Assembly: GCA_035610835.1 (NCBI GenBank)
Contig: CM069452.1
Span: 30,058,143-30,122,142 of the forward strand
Source of the DNA: Ophiura sarsii
Taxonomy: Eukaryota > Echinodermata > Ophiuroidea > Amphilepidida > Ophiuridae
Reading direction: 5' to 3'
DNA length: 64,000 nt
Positions 35,295 to 45,956 of the stretch are shown one piece after another. The notes under the pieces are model-generated. The model searched no databases. It had not been told where the DNA came from and worked only from the letters and a program-made list of their open reading frames with translations. Both the position numbers and the translations under genes were made by a program. Within the stretch, counting starts at the first letter, position 1; each line of letters begins with the position of its first letter.

Positions 35295-35780
35295 CAGCAT
35301 GTCCCAGAAAAACTGCATTTTAAAGGAGCTCTCTTGTTTGATTTTACACAAAGGATTACAGTTATATTTATTCATTCAGGAAACCTTGTAACTTTTAAAA
35401 GAATCTTCACATTTCATTTGCAAAATAAAAAATCAAGATAACATATTCGCTTTACAAATAACGCTTGAGTAATTTACAGAAAATACTGGGCAATTCAACA
35501 ACACTCAAACCTGCAGTTAATTGTAAGACCGTTAGTTTCACTTTCACATCATGCATTGCAATCATATTTAAGTATGGAAATTGGTTGAACCGGTTTCTGT
35601 CATACCTCTGTTTGATCACGCATATTTGGAAAACCAATAAGGCAATCTTTGGTTATTATTTCACAAATATGGAGAGTCTTGAGGTTTCCATGATGTGTAT
35701 AAAACATAATTGAAATATGTGGTGTAAATGTGAAACTACAGCCCCTCCGAAATAAGTTGCAGATTTTCTGGAACAAGCTG
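35295..35780. mobile_element. Mariner-type MITE, 486 bp
   Basis: The left end CAGCATGTCCCAGAAAAACTGCA and right end TGCAGATTTTCTGGAACAAGCTG are inverted, with TA on both sides (35293-35294, 35781-35782). The interior also carries loosely inverted words. No transposase frame. Confidence 0.65.
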
Positions 35781-36890
35781 TATATGGCTTTTAGCGTTAA
35801 GCATGTTTTGTCAAGAAAACGCCTCCACACCCAATCCTGCTGTAAAATTATGGCATGTTACATGCCTTTTTGATGTGGACCAGAATAGACAGGTCTGTAT
35901 TATGGTTTTTAACGTAAAGCAGAGAAACTTTTTTTTACATTTTGTTTGTGCCAGATGAAATGATTTGTGACCTATTGAAATTCAAATAAGGCTTGTCATT
36001 CAATATTGATAAATGCATGGTGTGGAAGAAGTGGGTTATAGGTACAATCTCTATCCTACCTTTATTCAAAATGAATGTTGTTTATTGCATAATCTGTGCA
36101 TATTTGCTGAAGGCAGTAACATGACACACATAACATATCATAAGTTTCAACTAACCTTAAAATGGTGAGGGGGGCGGGTGGTATGGTGAGGGGTATATTA
36201 TGGTTATATCTGATAATATGATGAAGCAACCTTTTCTTGAGTAAATTGTATCTTGAATTATGTAGATTTTTGCTTTTTTCTTCTAAATATTTTAAAAGGT
36301 TTGGCTTTTGGCTTCATTGTTTATTAATTCGGCTTTGCCGACGTTATAATAATATGCATTTGGCTGTAATGCATCACATGTATTGAGGACTTTGTTTCGA
36401 CAGGCGATGTCTGGTAAAAGTTTTTTGCCTGAATGCAGAGGGCATATCAGAATAAATTGGATTATGCGCTCTATTGACCTATTTCTCTCTCACTAATACC
36501 TGCCTTCCCTTTGACTAATAGGAGCCCTAGAGCCTAACTGTCACTCACCGTGTAGTACCATGTCATTGATGTCAGATTTGTTTTACATTAGATTGAGTAA
36601 CATTGTAAATTATTGACAACAAACAGACAATAATCTGATAGTGTGACAGCTGAAAATTGCTTGACCACAGATTTAAATTGAATTAAAGGATAAGTGATGA
36701 GATTAGTAACACTTATCCCGGGGATAGGCAATGCATAAGTAGTGGATGCAGGTGCATAAATCCCTCTTCATCTTAATCATCTATCATCTTTCTGCTTGGA
36801 AGCTAGCTTGTTGTTGGACCTATTATAATATTGAATTTTCTATCCTGTTTTGATTGTCCTCAGTTTCTTAGACAAAATGTCCTTTAACAA
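35781..36890. other. Interval without a recognisable gene
   Basis: AT-rich DNA with no supported exon, RNA gene or clear repeat unit. Confidence 0.5.
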
Positions 36891-36929
36891 GTTAAGATCT
36901 TCATTGATGGATCACAGGCTTGTTGATTG

Positions 36930-37763
36930 TATTGGTACGTATGTAGTTCTCAAGATCATGTGGAGATATGATTATCCTGTGATTACTTTCACTGCTCTCA
37001 ACACACTTAAATATAAAACATAACACTTATCTGTATTAGTATATCACCATTGACCACTGTGTTACTTCATCATGAGAGCATGGATTTGGTCTACAGTCAT
37101 AAAAAAAAGTAACTATACAGGTAATAAATGGGCTTCTCATTCTAAATATATATATATCTTACCTAAAAATACTAAATTAAAAAGTTGTTGAAAAATTCAT
37201 CTTCTTTAGTATGAAATATTGCACGCTAGGATCGGATGATAATTGAGGAAATGACACTCCAAAATGTAAGGTGGGTCCGATTTTCATTTTCACATTTTTA
37301 TTTTCTACACGCGGACCCATCTACAGGTACCTTATCGATTACCTGTAGTGAAATTGGGGAATGCACGCGCAGGTTGGACAGTCAGCCGTATTGTTCAGAT
37401 GGATCAATACGCCACACACGCTTCCTGTCATACCCTCCCCCGTGTTGAAATGTAAAATGTTAAAATGAAATTGTGACTTTCCCTTACAGTTTGGATTGTC
37501 ACTTCTTCAATATTCAACCGATCCTAACGTGCAATATCTCATATTGAAGAAGATAAATTTCTCAACAACTTTATGATTTTTTTTTTTAGGTAGGATATAT
37601 ATTTTTAGAGTAAGAAGTCAATTTATTACCTGTATAGTTACTTTTTTTTATGACTAGAGTTTGCTGATCTGCAAGTGGCTCGGCCTTGCACGAACACTGG
37701 ATTGGGGGTAGTCAGAGGATCTATTATCAGATCTAGTGGTTAAGTGATAGAGATAGAGCTGGA
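36930..37763. repeat. Dispersed repeat, copy occupied by an insertion
   Basis: The flanks 36930-37093 and 37655-37763 match 59403-59660 closely: GTACGTATGTAGTTCTCAAG, GTATATCACCATTGACCACT, GAGTTTGCTGA and GGCCTTGCACG. The 59.5-kb copy is continuous where this copy carries a 561-bp element. Confidence 0.85.
37094..37654. mobile_element. 561-bp MITE with paralogous empty site
   Basis: The left arm begins CAGTCATAAAAAAAAGTAAC and the right arm ends GTTACTTTTTTTTATGA. Long inverted arms carry CTATACAGGTAATAAA and TTGAAAAATTCATCTTCTT-type partners. CTA lies on both sides (37091-37093, 37655-37657). The empty paralog reads GGTCTAGAGTTTGCTG at about 59595. A three-base duplication suits a Harbinger-like element; the exact terminus is ambiguous by 1-3 bases. 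Confidence 0.85.
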
Positions 37764-38330
37764 CTCATGATGCATCAGTGCAAGTTAATTTTCAATATGT
37801 TCAATACTGACGGCGGCACTGTGTTTGACATAAATGTGCTAGCACTGTTCACACTTTAACAATTGAGATACATCCCCAGTAATTAAAAGAGAACGTTTCT
37901 ATTTCATTTGTACCTGTACATCAGGAGGCGTCAAGGAGACCTCTAAAGTGTCTCCTGGAACCATGTTTTTTTGCTTTTAATCCAATTTTTCCCTCTCTTT
38001 CCATGAACCGGACTTCAAGCGTATGTCACCTATTTTCTTCACAACCTGTACACAGATTATAAACAATTGCCGGATGTTATAGTAACAAATTAACAACGAA
38101 CATAGATGTCAGCGATTTTCTAGCTCTCATATGTGTCTATTACCATCATTCCTGAAAAAGGGACGTTAAACTTAAAGCATTGCACTTTCATAAATTCATG
38201 CACAGTGAAAGGTTGTGAAATTCAGAAAAAAACATTGCATGTATTTAAACACTATGATGTGCTTAATGTACATACAAGGGACTTTAATACAGTAATTTCC
38301 AATACAACAGTGCCAAAAATACTTATACTT
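37764..38330. other. Interval without a recognisable gene
   Basis: One short open frame (38133-38360) shows no motif. No repeats or exons could be supported. Confidence 0.4.
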
Positions 38331-38370
38331 GCTTCAAATCATAATTGTTATATAAAATAAAACGCTTGAC

Positions 38371-39098
38371 CTCAATGTTTCATGCAGTTTTTCAAATCTT
38401 GCTTCCATTTCTTTGACTAGGTTGCCTTGCAAGTTATTTCCAAACTCTTGAAGGCAGCTCTCATTGACAACACCATCACATTCCGAATCTTCATCAAAGC
38501 GAACTTGTCTAACACTCCTTCGAGGTTTCATCTGTTCCTCCAAATGCATGTACTTTTCAGCACATCTTCTCGCCTCCTCCAAATCACATGGGTTTTGGCT
38601 CCCTACTGTCCTAACCATTCCTGGATCATACAGATTCTTCACAAAGTATTCAACTTCCATCTCGGATCGTGTAGTGTCGTCAACATTCGGCCATGCCTTC
38701 CTTACCAGAAATGTGATATCCGTGCAATACTCTGCAATTGAATCTCTTGGCCCAAATTTTACATTTTCGAGCTGGCTCAAGAAGCTTGCCCTTGTGTCAC
38801 TGGGCCCAAACCGCTGTTTCAAAGCTTTGTCCAACTTCTTGTATACTCCCTAATGCTGCTGTCGCACTTTGTGTATACAAACTGTCTCGCTTCATCCTTT
38901 ACATGATGCAACAACTGCATCAAACGTTCCTCGTTATCCCATCCATAGTAATTGGACAGACTGTCAAATTGAAAAGAAAAACCCTCCCAATTATGACCAT
39001 CAAACTTGTCGATCCTAGGCACCGAACGAACACTGTGGCGACTTGCTTTTGTTGTATACAACTCATCCTCCTCTGTCTCCCGATCCCCATAAGCCTAA
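38371..39098 (-). pseudogene. Retrotransposon-type gag-like domain, frameshifted
   Basis: Two minus-strand frames abut. The upstream one (39096 to about 38835) contains IDKFDGHNWEGFSFQFDSL and LMQLLHHVKDEARQFVY; the downstream one (to about 38371) contains KQRFGPSDTRASFLSQLENV, a YCTDITFLVRKAWPN block and an acidic/basic tail. This is the arrangement of the gag-like fold in Ty3-type and domesticated gag proteins. The frame changes near 38835. An acceptor-like TTTCTTTAG at about 39097 suggests a spliced upstream exon. No protease, RT or LTR is visible nearby. Confidence 0.75.
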
Positions 39099-39419
39099 AG
39101 AAAAAGATTAAACATTTATGTTAAACTATATGTAGTGAAGGAACTTTTAAGGATAATCTATTTATTTAACTTTTATCATGTGTGTGTGTGTATGTCTTCT
39201 GAAATGTTTGAAGTATTTTAGTTACCATGCAGTGTAGGAAATATAACAGACAAAGTAATCAATTGAAGGATTATACATGTAAGTGGGTCCTATTTTTCAA
39301 GTATTGGACCTCTTAGCTCAAATTATATCGAAATTCAGGCAAAAAAAGCATTTTAAGAGAAATAAGATAAAGGGGTCTAGAGTTAAAAAGCCACATTGGT
39401 ACCAAAGTCAATATTTCTT

Positions 39420-39611
39420 ACTTGATTTGAGTTGGAATTCCACCATCTGCCTTGTCCTCATCACTGCCGTCAGCTTTGTCATCGTCACTGCCTTCAGCCT
39501 CGTCATCACTGCTTCCTTCCTTGTCAACATTGTCAGCCTCGTCCTCATCACTGCTTCATTCCATGTCCTCGTCACACTGCCATCAGTCTCACCGTTCTTT
39601 ACCATCTGCAT
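39420..39611 (-). other. Possible acidic exon upstream of the gag-like domain
   Basis: One minus-strand frame reads an acidic repeat (SSDEDEADNVDKEG, GSDDDKADGSDEDKADG). It is preceded by an acceptor-like AACCAATGCAG. It lies just 5' of the gag-like domain on the same strand and could be its linker exon. The call rests on composition and position only. Confidence 0.35.
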
Positions 39612-40160
39612 TGGTTTTAAAATGTAAGGAGAAAATTATTTGATCTTGTTGAAATTTTAACAAAAATAGAATTTGATAAACTTAATTTGTAGAAAGCCTG
39701 TAATTTCCTGTTTAAGTTTTGCTTGTATTTTAACATGCATTGCTACTATTTTGTATTGTTATTGGTATGCCAAATAAAATAAAAACCAATTGCCAAAAAC
39801 ATCAACCTTTTTCTGTACAAACAGCCTATAATTAGAATCGGGATCCTGATAATAATTGTACGAAATCGTTATTTCTAGACATGTAGAACTTCTGCACTGC
39901 AACCAAACCAGGAAGTGCTAGTTGATCAAAAACAAATCCAACAGCACCAAAATCCCAACTTTGAAAAACAATTAGGGCTTGTGTCATATGAAATATGTTA
40001 TTATTTTGCTTTAAATTAAGGTTAGATCGTCTTATTAGCTAATTCTCCTTCACAGCCTGCTGGAGACTCCTACCATTCCGACTGCAAAGAATATTTACTA
40101 AAATATGATGTATCCTTAAACTTCATTTTATTTTACCTTTGCCATCTCTCAACAAAGTGA

Positions 40161-40255
40161 CATAATAATAATAATAATAATAATAATAATGCACTTAATA
40201 TAGCGCCCAACACAAGAAAAGGCCTCTGAGCGCTTTACACAGTAAAATCTTAAAA
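40161..40255. repeat. (ATA)n tail plus GCGCTTTACAC repeat end
   Basis: About ten ATA trinucleotides are followed by CACTTAATATAGCGCC ... GAGCGCTTTACACAG. Similar trinucleotide-plus-GCGC ends occur at 55865 and 60956, at 3' tails of L2-like elements. This is probably a 3' fragment or SINE tail of such a family on the minus strand. Confidence 0.55.
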
Positions 40256-40262
40256 ACTACAA

Positions 40263-41192
40263 CTAAAAAGCCGACAGGTCTACATAATCCTTGTTGGCAC
40301 ATAATCCTTGTTGGCACACATCATCCGACAGGTCTACATAATCCTTGTTGGCACACTTGTCAAACTCCTCTTCTTTGCAAGCCATGCAGAAGCAGGTGAG
40401 ATTTCTCTTCCTGATTTTGGAGAAGTCTTTGTCGATCAACATGATGCTATGCATCGTCCTTGTTCCGGGTACCGTTTTGATCTGGCTGTGCTCTCTTCCT
40501 CTTTCCACATTATCAATGTAGTAAAAATGTCTGCGGAAGTGCATGCCGATGTCATTTGCTCCATCTCGTGCCAGGTTTTCTGCACAATGATCGTACAAGT
40601 CTCTGGCATTTCGTATAATTGCTGTCCCACAATTGATGGTAGTCGCAGCGTTACTTTTGATGACTGCACATATTCTTCGTCAGATGTGCCTTTACCATGA
40701 CGAGACCCATAGTAGTTGTGGTTGATCCCAAATTGGTAATCATCTGTGGCATGGGCAACATCACTGATGGGATCCTTGGATTTATACTGGGACGCGCACC
40801 CATCAGAAAACCGGACCATTAACTCTGTGTAGTCCCCTTTTCTGCTGCAAGTGGATAGCAACCAGCTCCATATACTGATGAACAGCGTGGAAGTCGTGCT
40901 TGATGTCGTGGGAGATAAACACAATCGATTAGGATACTTGCTGGTTGCAATTTGGTTGCTGGCACGACGGGATGAAGCGTAACTTGGTTCCTTGTCCAAT
41001 AGCAACTCTAAGTCTGCGCCTCATTTTGATTAAAGCAGGTGAATTCTCAGCGAAGTCCCACACCGAGAGCACCCAATTTGGAGGAAGGTTGTTTTTCCAA
41101 CTCGCTGTATTGCGGCGCCTGCCATCGCCATGTAATACGTGATCTGCATGCGGTCCCACCTCTTTTGTCAACTCTTGGATTAGGTCCTGCAT
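40263..41192 (-). pseudogene. DFAEN/SDGC protein, nuclease- or transposase-like, multiply frameshifted
   Basis: Three minus-strand frames carry successive blocks: LPPNWVLSVWDFAEN, then FISHDIKHDFHAVHQYMELV, then VRFSDGCASQYKSKDP with NYYGSRHGKGTSD, then YDHCAENLARDG and HFRRHFYYID ... TVPGTRTMHSI. The order resembles large uncharacterised, repeat-like proteins that recur in invertebrate genomes. Conserved Asp in DFAEN and SDGC and the HGKG...D motif resemble an RNase H-like DDE arrangement; that function is inference. At least three frame changes make it a relic. An acceptor-like TTTTGTATGCAG precedes the first block. The HTH-like N-terminal part may be at 43271-43501. Confidence 0.65.
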
Positions 41193-41314
41193 ACAAAAGG
41201 AATAATAAATATTGACGCATTTTTATTTTCGCTCTTGCTGGTTTTAGCGGGAAAGCGCAAAGATGGTTATAGCGCGAAAAATACCACTTTTACAGTATTA
41301 TAATGAAAACAAAT

Positions 41315-41601
41315 TATTGCTCTGAAATAATAGAATTAAGAAGACTTATTGCAGTTTCTGGAGATGAGGAGATCCTCTGAAGTGTTAAGGAAATATCCTT
41401 CAAACAGCTAGCAATTAGCGTATGCTGCTTAAGAGTTTTACGGGCTATCTCCAGTTTTTCCCTCTCGATCTCGAGCACCCCTTTATTGAGGGTCAGTAGC
41501 TCGACTTCTTTGCCATTATTTGTCTTCTTCTGCTTTTTTCCGCCCGACCTCTTTGACTTCTTCTTTTGATGGAATTCATCCTGCGTCGTCTGGGACTGAA
41601 A
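41315..41601 (-). other. Exon encoding a basic, coiled-coil C-terminus
   Basis: An acceptor-like TTTTTTTCAG at about 41602 opens a frame ending at a stop at 41315. The sequence has a Lys-rich stretch (KKKSKRSGGKKQKKTNNGK) then a heptad-like helix (LEIEREKLEIARKTLKQH). Myb/SANT-like accessory proteins of Harbinger-type transposons often end this way, but no Myb domain is seen. It may belong to the same transcript as the exon at 41868-42000. Confidence 0.5.
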
Positions 41602-41867
41602 AAAATATGACAATCTTTATTATAAAATGTTTAATCATTCAAGATGGGAGGATGGCACTCAAGTACAGGGATAGGGCATTCCAATTATGCTAATGAGCTA
41701 ATTTGCCCAAAAGAGGTCTTTGGGCATCAAAGTTGCAACAAATTGTTCGTTCAAATAAAAATCCAAAGGGAATCGTGGTAAACAATTCAATTACCTATGG
41801 ACTTCCATGTAATAAATAAGTTTAAGACCACTTTACTATAGTGTATTCAATTCAAATTCCTTACTCA

Positions 41868-42000
41868 CGTCAGTTTCAGTTTCCGTCTCTGTGTCCACTA
41901 CCATGACCGCTGCGCCACGTTTTATGGAACATGAAGTTGAGGGTAGGTCATATACATGTAGGTTAGCCCTGTTGGTGCTGGCTCTAGCTGGCGCAGGCTG
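41868..42000 (-). other. Internal exon candidate
   Basis: An acceptor-like TTTATTTCCAG and a strong donor ACTGAC|GTGAGTAAG bound a frame reading PAPARASTNRANLHVYDLP ... VMVVDTETETETD. It is probably part of the same minus-strand transcript as 41315-41601, separated by a ~265-bp intron. No domain recognised. Confidence 0.5.
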
Positions 42001-42554
42001 GAAATAAACCGGACAGTAACCACAAAAATTGACAACTTGGTAAACACATTTTAACATGATGCTATATTGAAAGGGTACAATAGGGGCTAGCCAATCCTTT
42101 TAGGAAAGAGATGTTGAAGACGAGATATGTTAAGCACTTAATTGATAATTCTTGGTGTATTACCTATTTAATCACACTTTGAAGCGATTTCACAGTTTTA
42201 TCCAGAAATGCGGGTCTTCATCACTGAGACACATTAAAAAGGTGGGATCTATTGTTAACAGAAGAAAAAGGTGGGTCTTTTAAACATTGAGATATTCCTT
42301 CATTTTTGAAAAGGCCTACTTTAAAACATCAACATATTGCGTAGAAGTTCATTTAAGTGAATGATGAAACACTCATTCCAATAAAACCTCTAGTACCTCT
42401 TTTTAATCACACTTCGAAATACATTTAACTTATAAGGAGTTGTTTTAAAATGACTTCCCAAAACAGTCAATAATTTAACTACCTATTTCTAAGTGTGTAT
42501 CTTGACAGTGTTATTTATTAAGCATCACATTGAACATCTTTAATATAGTATGTA
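42001..42554. other. Interval without a recognisable gene
   Basis: AT-rich, probably intronic to the minus-strand gene cluster. No supported feature. Confidence 0.4.
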
Positions 42555-43002
42555 CCTTAGGTATGGTTTCACACACGCCGTTTGCGTTCAGGCCTTCCTT
42601 CACCTCATCTGGCATATACCTTAGGTATGGTTTCACACACGCCGTTTGCGTTCAGGCCTTCCTTCACCTCATCTGGCATATACCTTAGGTATGGTTTCAC
42701 ACACGCCGTTTGCGTTCAGGCCTTCCTTCACCTCATCTGGCATATACCTTAGGTATGGTTTCACACACGCCGTTTGCGTTCAGGCCTTCCTTTACCTCAT
42801 CTGGCATATACCTTAGGTATGGTTTCACACACGCCGTTTGCGTTCAGGCCTTCCTTCACCTCATCTGGCATATACCTTAGGTATGGTTTCACACACGCCG
42901 TTTGCGTTCAGGCCTTCCTTCACCTCATCTGGCATATACCTTAGGTATGGTTTCACACACGCCGTTTGCGTTCAGGCCTTCCTTCACCTCATCTGGCATG
43001 GC
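42555..43002 (-). repeat. Seven 64-bp tandem copies carrying an exon end and splice donor
   Basis: The unit runs CCTTAGGTATGGTTTCACAC through CCTTCACCTCATCTGGCATATA with exact 64-bp period and almost no divergence (one base differs in one unit). On the minus strand each unit encodes MPDEVKEGLNANGVCETIPK followed by AAG|GTATAT, a plausible splice donor. Reading through to the next unit meets a TGA. The upstream sequence (about 43058-43003) continues the frame as ENELHKLVLDAMPDEV, so the first unit appears to be a genuine exon end that was amplified. Confidence 0.92.
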
Positions 43003-43270
43003 ATCCAGTACCAGCTTGTGCAGCTCGTTTTCTGGCGGTTGAGCTCCTCCTCCTTAACGAAATATCAAAATAATCGTTGTAATTGCGACGGCTTTCTGAT
43101 TGTATTTTAACTTAAGTGATGTCAATCCAGCCATCTGCAAGTGTTGGTATATCACAGTGACTTTGAGTTTGATGTTCTTGCAGAATTCACACATGCAGGC
43201 GTAATATTATACCTGCTTAAACGATCTGACATGCTTCGGCCGATGCTGGTAGAATTGTGTTGCTGGACAC

Positions 43271-44158
43271 TTAACATCTGGATGGATCCTTTTGAACTGG
43301 GCAAATATTTGCTTTATGGGTCTGGTGAGTATCATCCGCGGTTTCTGTGTTTTCCTTTAACACCAACTTCTTCTCTGGCAAAGGCTGCACAACTGCTTCA
43401 TAGAAGTTATGCACGGTTGTAATTGTGTCTAGGTCAAGGGGTTTTCGTCCAGGTAGCTTTTTGTGTTCCTTTAATATAGCCTTCCGGTTTATTTTGAGCA
43501 CCCTGCTGGCATGGCGTTGTAGTCATTTATTTTTGAGGCTAAACATGGCTCTAGACAGCTTTATTCCCTTTCTTAACCTCCTTGGCAATGACATCACAAA
43601 GTTGTTCTTCTAGTTTCCATTGCTTCATATTTTTCTGGACTTTGACACCAGCCCTGCGCAAAGCTGCGATGTTTGAAGGTTTTCTTGTATTCTGAAGGTT
43701 AACTACCAGTTAACATTGTCTTCGTCACTCAAATCCGGGATGCCTGCCTCTTTTTTAGTCTTGATAATCGTTTCCGTTTTACCTCTGCAGAAGAGGGACC
43801 TGCATCATCTGTGATGGAAGATGGTGAAACAGATGGTGTTGCAGGTGAACGTGATGGTGTATCAGGGGGACCGGCATCATCCGTGATGAAAGATGGTGGA
43901 ATTCTTACCAGAAGCTTTGGCTTGCGAGTTCAAGAAAAAGTCTTGACCCTCCATACCTGCCATTGCTTGGTTCAGCGATGCTCTAGTTAAGTGTCTCCTT
44001 CTTCACTGGCACTATCTGTATCAAGATTCATCCCTATATGATCTGCTATCTCTTTATTAAGATCACCTCTGAATTTCTTCGGAGGATTTGGCTTGATGGG
44101 GGTAGATGAGTTTGATTTTAATTTACCCTTTCCAGAGTTTGTACTGCTAGCCGCCATG
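43271..44158 (-). pseudogene. Fragmented N-terminal part of a transposon-associated gene
   Basis: At the 5' end (44158) a Met opens a 56-residue frame (MAASSTNSGKGKLK ... KFRGDLNKEIADHIG ... DSASEEGDT). Further 3' an Asp/Ser/Pro-rich segment and a KRKRLSRLKK stretch follow in other frames. At 43501-43271 a frame reads LKINRKAILKEHKKLPGRKP ... TVHNFYEA, resembling the HTH-like start of the DFAEN/SDGC family. Stops and frameshifts separate the parts. Whether these belong with the relic at 40263-41192 is inferred from strand, order and family resemblance. Confidence 0.5.
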
Positions 44159-44528
44159 TTTATACATCAGATCCAACGTTTCACATCCTCCATGGCTGTC
44201 TAAAAACTCCTGCTTATCTGATAAGACCATGAGGGACTTACTCTGTTGTTTGGTTTGGATCGTATTGTGGTACTTCCTCGGGGTTAGGTTATATTTCTTC
44301 AACAGATTTCTTAGGGATGTCGTAGTCCGTACTATCTTCATAGGTTTCATCCTCGCCCCAATATGCAATCGAATAACACATGTAATTGTTTCCACTTTTC
44401 CATTTTTGTTTTTCTACCTTCCCAGACCAGACAGTTTTCTCTCCCGTATTTTCATCGTACCATGTGTGGCAGATTGTGCGACCAACAACATATGACTTAA
44501 TGAATACAAGATGGCCTCCAAAACCCAT
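44147..44528 (-). pseudogene. Tudor-like C-terminal segment
   Basis: The frame reads SYVVGRTICHTWYDENTGEK then WSGKVEKQKW ... YSIAYWGEDETYEDSTDYDI, a small beta-barrel-like pattern (GKV, aromatic, acidic YWGED). This resembles Tudor/chromo-like tails found at the ends of related repeat-associated proteins. A second frame (44395-44147) continues it as YNLTPRKYHNTIQTK. The start of the segment is a short duplication (TTTGGCGGCCATCTTGGATT / TTTGGAGGCCATCTTGTATT) that joins it to the 44414-45485 frame. Confidence 0.45.
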
Positions 44529-45485
44529 ATTGTAAATCCAAGATGGCCGCCAAATTTCAAAAGAACATGAAGACGATTCCCGCGATAGCGTGGGATAAGG
44601 CCTTTGGGCAAGTCATTGTCACTGAGAAATATCTTAAAACCGCGGGGATCTCCTTTCCCATCTTTGTAACTGAATTTGTTAATCTGCAAAACAAGATTAC
44701 CGACTGTACAGTCTTGCCCATAAAGATGGCCTTTCACAGTCTCTAGGGACTTTAATGCTGATCTACATTGTGACGATATGGTGTCCAGGGGATGGAGGTG
44801 ACAGTTAAGTTCATTTAACGATTTGTCCCATTTTGAACATACTTTTGCGATTGTGGACCGGTTTACAATTGCCCGATCAGTCATTGTATTAGATATATTT
44901 TTAATTATTGTTTGACGGCAATGCTGATGATCTTCCTCATGAAATGATGCATAAGCTTTGGCCAAATTATCAACTGAGGAACATATATGATCAGTATAAT
45001 CTTCGGCTGTCCCACCAGGTATCTCATCGACGGCTACAACTTCACATTCTGTTTTTGATGTCAGGTGAATGGAGTTGATGTGCGTTCCCTCCTGTGTGGT
45101 GGCATCAAACCTGAGAGTTAAGTTTTGGGTCTTCATAGCCAACTCAGCTGCTTTTAGATCAGCTATAACAGATAGTTCTCGTGCCATATTTTCCACTGTT
45201 GACCTGTGAGGTACTGCACTCAATTTCTGACCCATCCTTTTGCAGCAACTGTCTATCAGACCAGGAATGTTTTGAGTTGGTACATTATTTACAAGCGCAT
45301 CGTAAACCATCATTCTGGTATTGGTATCATATGTTTTGCCATCAGCTTTGGCTTCTCTTTCCCTTTCATCCTTCTCCTCAATTTCAACAAGCTTTTCTTG
45401 CAATTCCAAATTTTGGTTTTCATACTGTTTGTTCAGTTCATTTTTTGACTCCAGTTCTGTCCTTACTTTCTGATACTGACATTAT
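44414..45485 (-). CDS. Conserved repeat-associated protein with coiled-coil start, partial
   Basis: The open frame continues upstream of its Met to about 45485. The first ~60 residues are a charged coiled coil (ELNKQYENQNLELQEKL, EIEEKDERERE). The core has MMVYDALVNNVPTQNIPGLI, TLRFDATTQEGTHINSIHL, VDEIPGGTAEDYTDH and NELNCHLHPLDTI ... RALKSLET-type blocks, and ends KDGKGDPRGF ... GLIPRYRGNRLHVLL. After that the usual downstream region is missing and the frame runs into duplicated junk. I recognise this as a recurrent, uncharacterised protein type of invertebrate and fish repeats. The RFDATTQEG Asp may be catalytic, but I cannot assign a reaction. Confidence 0.6.
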
Positions 45486-45589
45486 CCCGCTGAAACAGAA
45501 GGGAAAGCGAGGAAAGTTCATTGATAATGTCAAGATATAGAAAGAAATGGTCTGTATTTTGTGTCAACAGATTCGTGTTAAAGAGGTTC

Positions 45590-45860
45590 CATTGCGTAAA
45601 TAAAGAAGCAAAATAAGGTGCTCACATACTCTTTGAACCAGGGTAAGGCTCCTCTTCCGGTACGTATTTCGCCTAAGATTTCCATCCTTGATGAACACCA
45701 TGGCCTTTTCTCCAACTTTACGGTAATCAAGGTACTTTCCTTGAAGTTTATTTTCCTCAATTGTTTGCTCTAAGCCATCGTAGTAAGTCTTGTGTGCGTC
45801 AGACAAACGTAGATAAGCCATTGCTGGGCGGATCTTGAGATATATGTTGAGATGATGATC
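45590..45860 (-). other. Upstream exon candidate of the 44.4-45.5 kb gene
   Basis: The frame reads MAYLRLSDAHKTYYDGLEQ ... YRKVGEKAMVFIKDGNLRRN and ends KRSLTLVQR before AGA|GTATGTG, a good donor. About 100 bp downstream (minus sense) TTCTGTTTCAG at 45493-45503 is a good acceptor leading into the coiled-coil frame. Phase across this junction is broken in the current sequence, so the gene is probably inactive. Confidence 0.45.
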
Positions 45861-45956
45861 GATGCTACGGGGGACGGGAGTTGGAAAAGAAATGCAACCA
45901 TAAATAAAACAACATAGAAAAGAAGGAAAGAGATCCATATGTACCCCCCTCATATA

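Noticed and set aside
42838..43110. Plus-strand frame over the 64-bp repeats
   Set aside because: Repeat translation; the minus strand carries the exon-like signal.
43141..43422. 93-codon plus-strand frame
   Set aside because: Opposite strand to a better-supported minus-strand family match (KLPGRKP...HNFYEA).
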